Under the pieces are notes generated by a model. The model did no database searches, was not told the origin of the DNA, and was given only the letters and a program-made list of their open reading frames with translations. From assembly GCA_964017195.1 (NCBI GenBank), contig OZ024887.1:61488811-61552810 (forward strand): a stretch of DNA of 64,000 bases, read 5' to 3'. The position numbers were made by a program, and so were the translations under genes. Numbering within the stretch: position 1 is the stretch's first letter; each line of letters starts with the position of its first letter. Positions 36,801-48,800 of the stretch are shown here, one piece after another. This stretch comes from Siderastrea radians (taxonomy: Eukaryota > Cnidaria > Anthozoa > Scleractinia > Rhizangiidae).

Positions 36801-39800
36801 GAAACAAGTCTGTCCTTCTATTTCAATTAGAAGGACAGACATTTAGAAGGACAGGTCTGAACATTTCTTATTTCATGTAAAGCTGTCAAGTAATGGTTTT
36901 TCTTTCGATATGCTTTTTGCTATGCTATTACAAGAAAGCATTTTTTGTTGTTATTTGACATCGCCGTCGAAGCTGTTGTTTTTATCGATTTAGTTATAAA
37001 TATTCACAGAGAATTTGTGCATGCATTAGTAGTTTCTACTTAGTCATTAGTACGCTCTACATAGAGCATACTAATGGGGTTTCCAAACAAAGGAAAACAA
37101 TGCCTCATTAGTATGCTCTATATGGAACCACTAATGAATGCAGAAATTCTCTGTAATTTTACCCCGCAATTTCCCTGTGCTTCAAAGCCCCCGACACTTT
37201 ACATAATTTAAGACAGTTTATGGAATGTAGAGCATCGAAATGCTGGACACTGATTGGCTGAGTGGGTGTGACCATGTTCTAAATAAGGGTTAGACAATGA
37301 ACGCGAGTGTTCTATGGGATATAGTGTTGCGAGCAAAGATAGAACGCCACGAGGCCGCATTCTATCTTGCGAGGGACGCTATATCCCATAATACACGGAA
37401 ATTTGGAACTCGAGGCAGTGATCGCCGCTAAAGATTTTCTAGATTTACGCAGTCTTCGAGGCGCTATAACCACCGACACCAGCAAGTGGAGAACTCGCAG
37501 GGTTCAAGTTCAAGTACAACACTCGTAGTCTGGCAAACACAGAGAAACAAGTTCTGTCCTTCTGTTTCAATTAAGGTCTGAACAGTTCGTATTTCATGTA
37601 AAATAATGGTTTTTCTTTCGATTTGCTTTTTGCTATGCTCTTATAGCGTAAGATTGCATTTTTTTTTTGTTAAAACGCAAAAAATAATGAGTGTTTCTAG
37701 CCGTTGAAGCTGTTGATTTTATCGATTTAGTTATAAGTATTCACAGAGAGTTTGTACAATCATTAGCAGTTTCTACTTAGTCATTAGTATACTAATGAGG
37801 CTTCCAAACAAAGGAAAACAATGCCTCATTAGTATGCTCTATATAGAACCGCTAATGAATGCAGAAATTCTCTGTAATTTTACCCCCAATTTCCCTGTGC
37901 TTCAAAGCCCCCGCCACTTTACATAATTTAAGACAGTTTAGCCTGGAATATAGTCTACCTGTGGTCTCATGTGATTGACAAACTGACATGCCCAGCTTGT
38001 AATGCTGAATACATGGGCAAGACTGATAGATGTCTTAGAGTACGATTAGACAAACACAGCTCTGACCACAATTCTGCCACGTTTCAACACTTACATGAAA
38101 TACTTGTGTATATTTTTCGCATATTTGTTGTAATTATTAGCTAAGCTGTAATAAACAGTTTATGGAATATAGAGCATCGAAATGCTGGACACTGATTGGC
38201 TGAGTGGGTGTAACCATGCTCTAATGGAATGTAGAGCATCGAAATGCTGGACACTGAATTGCTGAGTGGGTGTCACCATGTTCTAATGTGATGTAATGTA
38301 ATGTAATGTAATGTAATGTAATGTAATGTTAAATGTAATGTAATGTAATGTAATGTAATGTGTTAATGAAGAGAAACAAGAACCTATGTAAAGAGAGCCA
38401 GCTAGAAAGATGTTTATTACAGCTTAGCTAATAATTACAACAAATATGCGAAAATTATACACAAGTTATGTAGAGCACAATATAACAAAATATGAACGCT
38501 AAAACTAAAATTTAAACCAAAACTAAAACAGTTACAAGTTCTGTGTTGAGGTACAAGAGGTACAAGCTGGGCCTGCACCTCTTAATTAGCAAAGTCTCCA
38601 AGAAACACAGTGGCCTTGTTTCTGTAGGCGATTGCAATGACAGTAACGTTATTTAAATTAGTTTCATGAACGTGTAACTTAAAGTTAACAATATCAGCTT
38701 TTTCGTTAACACACTCAGGTGAATTATTTAAAGATAACATAAATTTAAACACCTCCCAAATGTGCAAGTGTTGAAACGTGGCAGAATTGTGGTCAGAGCT
38801 GTGTTTGTCTAATCGTACTCTAAGACATCTATCAGTCTTGCCCATGTATTCAGCATTACAAGCTGGGCTGTCAGTTTTGTCAATCACATGGCCACAGGTA
38901 CATAGGGGTAGGGTCTTTGTTCGAACAAAGCAATGAAAGTTACTGGATTGATACAAAATTTTAAACCGAAAATTTTTCACTTGGTGTCGAAATGAGAACC
39001 GAAATATTACGTTTTTTTCTCTGTTAATTGTTTCTGTTGCCTATACTTATATTTTACTGAAGCTAGCAAGATGTTTTTGGACTTGTTATCCTGTTGTATT
39101 TTCTGCACCTATCGGCGGGTAAAGGTTTTTTGATTACAATCGTGTGAAAATGCATCAAAGTAATTATTTATCAAAAATGGCCAAACGACTAACAGAGACG
39201 CCTTTTAGAGCAACCTGAGCTTTGAACTCGAATTCCCACAGACTCCCACAGTATTTGCAACGGGCCAAACGGATTCCACTTCACCTCAACGTGATAAATA
39301 CAACTTTGTAATAGAGATGTTTTATGGCAATCAAACTTTGTTCAACACCACTGGACATAATTCAGGGGATGGCCAAACGCGCTTAAAAAATCGCTTAAAC
39401 CTAGCTAACCACGCGCACCATTTTCTACTTGTGAAATACAAACCTGCTACAGGGTCGCAGTCTCGGTGACAATTATTTGCACACATATTCTCAATGGCGT
39501 CTTTCACAGTGTTTCCTTTGCACTGGACTTTGGTTTGGTTGTGCGATACGATGTGAGCGTCCATGATGTTTACCGGATCGTCCTTGTTCCCAAAGGCGTA
39601 GAATCTGATGTCGAAGTTCCTTTTATTGTCAATCATGTTGAGGTATACGTTCCCTCCATCCTTAGTGCCTATGTTCTTGCCGTACTCAATCAACGTATTT
39701 TGACCAGAAATTGTGATGCAAACAAAATAAGATTCGAAAAGAAGGCTTTCCCCAACAGCCACAGCGTCTACAGATGTAACGGTCGCTGTAGTCTTTGAGG

Positions 39801-42800
39801 ATGGTGATGCCTTGTTTCCCTAAAACAAAGGTGACGTTTCGTTTAGTTAATAAAAATCAAGTTTCTGTGAAAAAGTGGACTTTTTATTGGTTTTAAACTT
39901 GTTAGGCAAAAAATTAACTGGCTGGCCTTGCGGTTGCGTGTGACACAATGTTCGCGATTTAAGAATTCTGCTATTTGAGAAGAGATGTAGGGTCAGTTCG
40001 ATATAGTCGCATTCCGTCGTATTGATTGAGAAGGCATTTTTGATCTGCAGGATCTCGTAATTTTCTTGTGCTCGAGATTCAAGAGATAGTTTTGCACTTT
40101 TTTGGTAATCAACGGAAAAAATTAGCTTTTCATGCCATACTATTCTTTCTTGTCTCTAAAATAATTAACCACCGGACGTACGAGGGGGGTGGATGTCACC
40201 CCCATAAGGTTTTTCTTGAATTTTTCAGTTCCAAGACGAATTACTATCTAGACCTGCCGTTTTCAGAGGCTGTGTGCATATCCCTTAGACACATTTTGAC
40301 ACAAGTTTGGTGAGAATCGGTTGCTATGATTACGAGATATGACGTCATAAGTAGCAGGTGGTCAGGCCATTTTTGAAGAAAAATGAGTGTTTTTTACCCT
40401 TTTAGGTGACAAATGCAAACAAATTGACAAAAAGCAGCATGTCCAGCATCAAAAAATTTACAATTTTTAACGTTTTTTGACAATTTCTAATTTTTGGTGA
40501 AATCCAAGATGACGCCCCCAAATGGCGGCCATCTTGTATGATGTCACAGGCCCCTAGCAGCGCGGCCATTCATAATATGTACCTCATCTTTTAGAGCACA
40601 TCACAGGCTTTCTACTAAAGTTGAAATATTTTCGAAATATTGTAACATTACGGAAACCCAATGGGGAGGTCCCATCAACCCCCCCCCCCCTTGTACCACG
40701 GTGGGGGGTGTGACTTTGCGTGTACGTCCGAGGGTTAACATTGGGAGTAGTTTACTGAGTATCTCATTTTAGGACTAGAATCGAAACTTCTTGTTGCTTC
40801 AGAGAGCATTTACCTACCTTAAAAATGACAACTTTTGCTTGAGAAATTTCCACAACATAACGTGCGTCAAGCTTTTTTGGAGAAGCACTAAATACCACGT
40901 AAAATGTTCCGCTTGAAGCTGCGGTAAAGTGGAGGCATTTTCCTTGCATATCTTCAAGGTCCATACGAAGAATATTGGACCACTCGGCGTGGCATGGTAT
41001 GCCACTGGTGGATGGTTTCGTAGTGGGACTTAAGTTTCTTTTGTCAAGATTTGTTCCGATGACATGTTCCACCCTGGCTAAAGATTTTCCTTTCAAGTCG
41101 TTAGATAGAGATGAAAACACCTTCTTTGAAGCCGAGTAATCTTGATCGTCAAGGAACAAGGTGCCTTCTTTTTCGTTGTAGGATAACCTCAGTCCTAGTA
41201 TGGACATTTTGTGCTTTCGGATATCGCTTGTTTCACCAACAAAGCCACTGTACAAATGAAATGTGTTTTTGTCGTCACTTGTGTACCACTTGCCATTCCT
41301 GAGTCAGAGAAACACATTTAAAAAACTTGAAATAAGTTTTGAGTCAGTTTTCTCATTCTGTTCAATCCACTATTGCCGACCATACGTACTCACGCAATCA
41401 AACACGGAATAATAACACTCAGTTGCTTCGTGTTGCAAGCTGGATTATACTCCGGCCTTGTGGGCTTCCTGTAACCGGCGTGTGACCTTTCCTTACCTAA
41501 GTTTACAAGTTGGTATGCTTGTGTTTTGATAAACGTTAGGAGTTTTAGCTTCGTTGAGGTGCTGTGTTATTTCTTATACATATCATAGGATATTATTTAC
41601 CTGTACCGAACACTGCGTTTCATATTTTTCTTAATACTGAGAGCACTGTGCAATGGACTTATGAGGTCATCCAACATGTCAAATGTCACTTGAAAGGAGG
41701 ACTCGCCACTTGTCATCTCATCCCACCTGGGTGCTTCTTTCTGATCCATCCACTTGTCCCCAGACACAGATTTTTTGGGGGGTTTTGTGGTCGACTTTTT
41801 GCTGGGACATTTTTCAAGACGGACATCCGACAAAGAAACGGGGCCCTGAAACGAAAATTAAAGATTCAAATAGTCAAAATGAACATCATTACAAGAAGGG
41901 TTGATAGTGCTAAGATTAAAAGCGAACGATCGACTTTGTCAGTTGCTGTATACTGGACGGGGCATTATGTTTAAAAGAATGCGGCATACGGGAAGCCTTG
42001 ACTTGGCAGAAATTTGTTTTCCAAAGAAAAATGATACTGAAGTCAAGAAAAAAAACCAAGAAATTTAGCCTTTTTGTTTGCTTGTTTGTTGTTGATGTTG
42101 TTGTTGTTATTGTTGTTGTTGCTGCTGTTGTTGTTTGATTTTGCTTTTGAATAAGAAATATATGACCAACTTGCTGCAATAAAAAAAAGACGGTACCTCC
42201 TCCATGTATATTTCAATTGCTCTTTTCAAGCTTGTCCTTTTCTCCATTATCGCTGTCTCCAAACTTTGACGGCTATCATATTCACAGTAAATTTTTTTCT
42301 TCTTTCCTTTGACTGGGTAAGTATAATAGAACTTGCGCCCATCCTTTTCTGTCTCCAGCTCCGCTGCTTTTCCTTCGCAGCCCCAATTTACCTGAAGGCA
42401 ATGATGACAAACAATCTGTAGTACATTCCTAGTCTGCTATCGCCAAGTTAGAAAAAAATCAAACGTAAAAAGTTCCTTAGACGTTAAATTTCTTGCAGAC
42501 GCTTCCTAATCGGCCGTTGCTGTTCTGTGTGTGTGTGCATTTTTTTGTTCTTGGGGTTGGTTTTTGGTTTTTGGTTTTCATTTTTTGGTTTTCTTTTTGT
42601 GCGGGGAGGGATTAAGGCCTTACACATTAATTTAAACTAAAGCTGCAATGTATAATAACCTGACAACGTGGGGTATGCAGGAGATTATGAGATGGCTGAA
42701 TTTCAAAAGTTTCAGTGCAGTTTAAAACAATCTTTTTTTTATGTATCACCTCCAACTAAAAATTGTGTGACTGTCCTAGTATCTATTTAAACTCATTTGT

Positions 42801-45800
42801 AGTTTCCATATATATAGTTTAGCTATTCAAATCTTCTGATTTCTATTCTCCTAGGGTACTGTTCGTTTTGCGAGTAACAAGTTATTTTTTCTTTGCTGTG
42901 GCACTTGCAGAAAGAGATTGGACTGCTCAGTAATGCAATAAGAACAAACCTTCTCACTTGGAAACAAGTCATTCGCGCGAAAATTTACCAATTCAGTAAT
43001 GGAACCCATCAGAAATTTATACGCCTTCGGGTATCGAGGAATCGACTGCAGCCATTCTTTAAATTCCGTCTTAAATGTTGGAGAGTAAACATCAGAGAGA
43101 ATAGACGCAATATCCTGGCTTCCTCCTTTTGCTTCGACCTCGGTGGATGTTGTTTTTGTTTGTTGTCTGAATGACGTGCCTCCTTTTTTTTCGTATTTGG
43201 CGCCAACACTTGCAAATAGGCTTTTGTATTCTAATTCCATCTTCTGAGAAAACTGGGTCTTCGTTCCTGCATCTTTGGCGTCCATTCTCTTTCGTATTTC
43301 TAGTTGTCCGCCAAACCTCGCTGACTTTATGTAATGAGTTCCCCATCTTTGAATGAAGTTTTCTGTTTCATAGTGGAACAAAATAATATTAACGTACATG
43401 CATATACACCTCTACTTTATAATCCTTCTTAATATGTGCTTCTTTTAAATCTCCGTAAGCACAAGCTGACTCCCGCTTCCCAATGTGCGCAGGTCAAACT
43501 CAACTCATCATAGGAGGTGCTGTTAACGAACATGTATATGCCTGCACTTAAGCTTATGACAATAGTTCTTTTGTGCCTCTCTTAAATCTTCGTAAACACA
43601 AACTGATTCCCGCTCCCCGACGCGAGAACACGGTCAAACTTAGCTCATTACAGCGCGTGTTGCTTTCACAAAAATGACCGTGTTATCTTAATGGTTCACG
43701 CTTCAGAAAAGCTAAATCGAAATTATAACTTGTCTCAAAATCCGTTTGTTTTCTGCTAGAAGTGTCACTTTTATAAAGGCCCTTAACGATTACGTCGACG
43801 GTTAAAAGATATAATGACTTTTAACCCACTTGTACTTACGGAATTTTATCGGGGCTCCTGCATCAAAATAGGACTTTGGGAGATTCATAAATTCCCGCAA
43901 AAATGCCGAGCTCAAATCCTCAGGCCTTACTTCGTCCATGAAAATTTCATACCTGTTTTTCATCAATAATAACAACAACGCCATTAGTTAGCTTTCTCTT
44001 GCTTTTTATAGAGTGGCTCCGGAGGTACCGAGGGATGGATGGATGGATGCATGGATGGATGGATGCATGGATGGATGGATGCATGGATGGATGGAAGGAC
44101 GGACGGACAGACTTCTAAAGTGTCTTAAACCACATGAGGTCGGATGCACTGACCACTCGCGCAGTACTATAACACTCACCTGTCCACGTCAACATCCAAA
44201 ACAGACATAAACTGCTGTCCGGCGGCCGACGATGAGCTGCCCCAGGCCTTCTTAGCACCAGCATAAAACCCAAAGTACGATCCTGATACACCAGCTTCTT
44301 GCTGTAAATATGTCTGAAATTCTGCACGGCTCTCAAAGGTGTGCATAGTGGCTGAGGTATCATAAATTCCATGTACATTCATTGTATCGGGTACATCAAA
44401 GTCGTCGTACCTTAAATCACAAGTAAACATTGAGGTGAATAAACACAGTATTACCAGATAGTAACCAACAATCACTAACTAAATGGTGAAACTGGAGAAT
44501 TTTCATCCACATACTTAAACAACTATTCGAAGTAACGACCCTTCCATATATCGTTCCACCTTTATTTACACAGTGACTTTGCCTTCAGTGGTAAAAACGC
44601 GGATTTCCCGCGTCGTTTTGTAGCCTACAGGTAGAGTTTATTGGAGCTAGCCCAATTCTTGACCACAATTTGACAATATGAACACTTTTCCATGAACGTT
44701 TGCTGGCTTAGTTAGAGTTTAGTCAATCCTCTGGGGAACACAAACTAGGTCGCAGTTGTGGGGAGGAGTAGGTACAAAACGGGAAAAAGTTTCTCGTTTT
44801 TTTTTCTTCCCCTTTTCTCTACTTCCCACCCTCACCCCTCGCCCCCTACAATGTCTGCTAATTAAACAAGCAAGGCTTTTGCGTAATTTTGCCAGTTTAC
44901 TTTCTGACAAAGTTTTAAAACACGAGGATAAGTACATTGTGCACTCCATCGGTTTTACAATCTAAATAAATAAATAAATAAATAAATGATCATGATTATT
45001 TGGACTCCTATTCCTTGAGTGCACTCCTTAGTCTATGATCAGTGCTTGTGGTAGTAAATATCCTTGTTAAATTACACTTTGCGATGGGTTAGCTCAGACC
45101 AGGTTCCTTTTCCAAGCACACTTTAGTTGCCAAATAGAAGGCTCCACGAAAGACTATCACTTTAAGTCTTACGGAAGAAAAACTATACATATTTGAGATT
45201 TTTTTGCACCCAATTATTGCGTTTCTTCTTTTTGAGTAGACTTTTAGCGCACTTGCCAATTGAAGCACAGCTCTGGGTACGAGGTTTTGTTCAGTTTCTA
45301 TGGAACTCACGTTGCTTTGTTTTTGCAGTTCCTTTGTACAATGCTCATTTTTCTGGACTCTGGACTGTATTCTCCTCTGCCATCAAATCCAACTCCAAGG
45401 AAAGCTGCTCCATCAATCATGTTCTGAATGGAGACACACAGATACATGAGCTGATTTCAATTTTTAAAGCCACCTTTAGATCAGACTGGAAGGTTGTAAC
45501 AGTAGCCGGCACGACAGCTTCTGATTTGGTTTTTGTTTCACAAGCTGCGTAATTTTTCGGTGGGTAAAAAAAAGCCGAAGCAAACCGGATGCTATCGCAG
45601 ACGTAGCTTATGCTTAAGTTACATTTTCGAATATTTTCACATTTTGGTTGCATTTGCCCATTGTTCCTCAACCTATCAAGTGCGAAAAATACACGTGAGC
45701 TAAAAGATTGCGATTTGTGAACTTAGAGTAAAATATGGTATGGTTTGTGACCACTCAGTAGTCTCAAATTAGACATTTTTTGCCATTGTTGTCCTGGTTC

Positions 45801-48800
45801 CGGCTGTTCAAAGAGCAGAAAACTCTTATCCAGCGGATAAAATTAATCCGCTTGCATCATCTAGGTTGTTCAAAGCTTGGATAGCACTATCCATCCGCTT
45901 TGATTTAGCGGATAAAGTTATCCATGCCCAGATTGTCGTATAACTTCCATCCACTGGATAAAACTGCAGCAAAACAGACATGGCTATTCGAAGAATTGAT
46001 CTTTTAACCTGGGCAAAATTTAGACATAACCTCTATGAAAACCCTAGACTTTAACTTCGAGGACTAAAAAATTCTCAAGCATCGCCGGGTCGATCGATTT
46101 TATTGTTGGCATCTTGGGAGGAAATAAAAGAAGCTATACGATGTCTGCCGTTAGTCATAATCATTATTATTTTATAAAGCATTGAGATTTTGGCCATTCT
46201 TGGCATAGTCTGGAAAACTTTCTTGAACTGAACCGTCAGGGAGTCAGCTTATCGTGTTCATCATCCTACAGAGGTCGCTTAACACAACTGCTTGCGTTTT
46301 TATAAAGTTCATAACCTGAGCCCAAAGAAGTTAATTATTTCAAGAGTTTTTAAAGAAATGGTCTTGAGTGACCAAAACCGGGAATCTAAATATTGGCAGT
46401 GAAAAGGCACAAGGGAAATTTTCAACTGTACAACATGCAGACCGCCGAGAAAACGAACCTTTTGCTTGCTTTGCTTGATGCTAAAAATTGTTACATTATA
46501 TTTAACCTTTTTTCTTGGTAGTTCATTTATTAAGATTGGTATGACAGTTGTAAGAAATAACATCTTTTAAAAAACCCTTAGGCAACTATTGGCGTGTGAT
46601 ATTTTTTCCCAACTTCAATTTCCACAACCGACGAGCCAACCTCGAGCCGACCTATTGAAGCCTTTCATATCAGTCTCTAACAAAAATGCCAATCGACTCT
46701 TTAGAGACAGAGAATAAGGAGAGGAAAGTTTCTTCCCGTTCAAGATGGTATGGTATAAAATAAATGCCTATGCTTCTAAGTGAATTAACACACGTGGAAA
46801 CAAGAAAGCCTAATGGGCATTTTAACCGGCCGTTCTGACCCTGCCCATCCCTAGGTTTCACAAATGTTAGCGCGATCCTGTATTTATACGAACCGGCGAG
46901 ACAATGTTTTGACTACAGCGTTACTGGATGACGTATTGTTTAAACTCTGATGACTCAGCTTATCTTTCTTATCGCTTTTATTTCTGCTGAAATAACGCAA
47001 ATTCACTCAGACGTTGAATGTCGGTATAAATTTGCTCACAACTGAGGATGCTTACAAAGGGATGACGAAATGTTTACTGTTGTGCCTAGAACGTGAATAC
47101 AAACAGTGAACATAGCGGTAGAATCAAAATATAACGCTTGTTAAACACGAGCTCAAGCAAATCGTCAGAGTCTGGGGCACGTTAAGGCATATCTCATGAC
47201 GTGATGTTTAAAACCGGTTTGCTAACCCGGGAATCCCCATGCAAAGTAAACAAGTTGATTTGGAACGGCTACGGACCAGACTTACAAAATTACCTCAAAC
47301 CCAACCAACACCACACGCAAACCACACGCATCACTTGATAATATTCAGTTATTTTCTAACTTAAAGACTCGTAACAGCTACCTTATTAATTGATCTCCTT
47401 ATTAATGACCGATTCCTTCGTCCTTATGCAATTAAAATCAACTTCTCGCACCAAATGAAGAACTATGATGTATCAAGAACTATGATGTATCGATCGTGCA
47501 ATCCACTAATTGCATCACCATACTAGTGCCAATCCCTTCTCTTCCTAAGCCACCGTTCCTTACCGCGCTAATAACACAGCTTTCGTTTCTCCCCTCTGCG
47601 AAATACAGGTTACCCAATGAGAAAACTTACAATCCACTTCGGAAACCGTCCCCCCATAAAACGCCAAGGGAAACTGCCTCTCACGTAGCACAATATTACA
47701 CCGCTGCTATACAAAACGCAACTTTCAAAGCAAATCACATTCACAGAAGCGTAATATGCTCCTCACATTCACAAACCCTTCCACTCCCACATTTTTACAT
47801 CCCTCAAAATGTCAATCCCCATAACAAAACTCCTGCGTTAAAAAAATTTTCACCATAACCACTAACTAGATCAGACAACACAGCCAATTTCGCATTCAAT
47901 CCTATTAGCTGCTTTACTCAGTTGCGCATGCGTTATACAAGACAATTACAGAAACCCCAAACTTAACAACCCTTCGCCGTTCATATCTTAAAAACTGTAA
48001 ATTAAAAGACAAGAACACACGAAGGTAACATTGAGAAAACTAGTATGCGCATGTGTCTTATATAAGACAGTACCGCTCTTGAGTAACCGTACCACAAGCT
48101 TTACAGCACTTTGTTCGCATGTTAAGCCAACTGACGCAAAAATAACTGTACCCATTTCATAAACCGGCGGGTCGCCATATGGCGACGGCCGGTTAATTAT
48201 AAAAGACAAAGATTAGCAACACAAACTATCGGCTTAATCAAGGCGGTCCTGCATTCGCTAGCCTAATCACTTTTAAAAGACTTTAATAGAATATCATTTC
48301 TGCACGATGGTGGATGTGTTGAAAAAGAAACAAGCTATCACTCCAACTGCGTTAAGATTAGGCACGTACCAAGTGCACTTACTGAATTATAATACGACTG
48401 TTTGTCGATGAATAGTTTCTCTATAAATTTTAACTTTTCTTCATTAGTCTTGAAAGTAACATTGTACTCTGAACTCGCAGCAATGGAAAACTTGGCTTTA
48501 CTTTTCTGTCTTTCGAGCTCTACATTTTTTACCATTTTCTTATCATGTCAATCCTGAGAAACGTGACCAATTTTCTTCATAGCAACGGACTGGGTAGCGG
48601 CCTGACTCCGGCGAATAGTTATCCGCGACGCTATCCACGTTTTAGGAAAACAACTTTTCCTCCAATGGATAACTCACCGGTGGATAGCAGTTTTATCCAC
48701 TTGATAAAGTTATCCGCTCTTTGAATAACCGTGGTCTGGTCTCAAAATTAAATGGAAAAACAATTCTGGAAGTTTCAAAGGTTCGCAATAGTGTAAAAAA

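Noticed and set aside
45193..45552. Plus-strand frame of 119 codons after an acceptor-like TTTTTGCAG
   Set aside because: The minus strand of the same bases is a phase-perfect MACPF exon (45423-45311); the plus frame is its shadow plus random sequence.
47496..47858. 120-codon plus-strand frame
   Set aside because: It lies in the 1.4 kb repeat, is broken in the second copy and matches no family I know.
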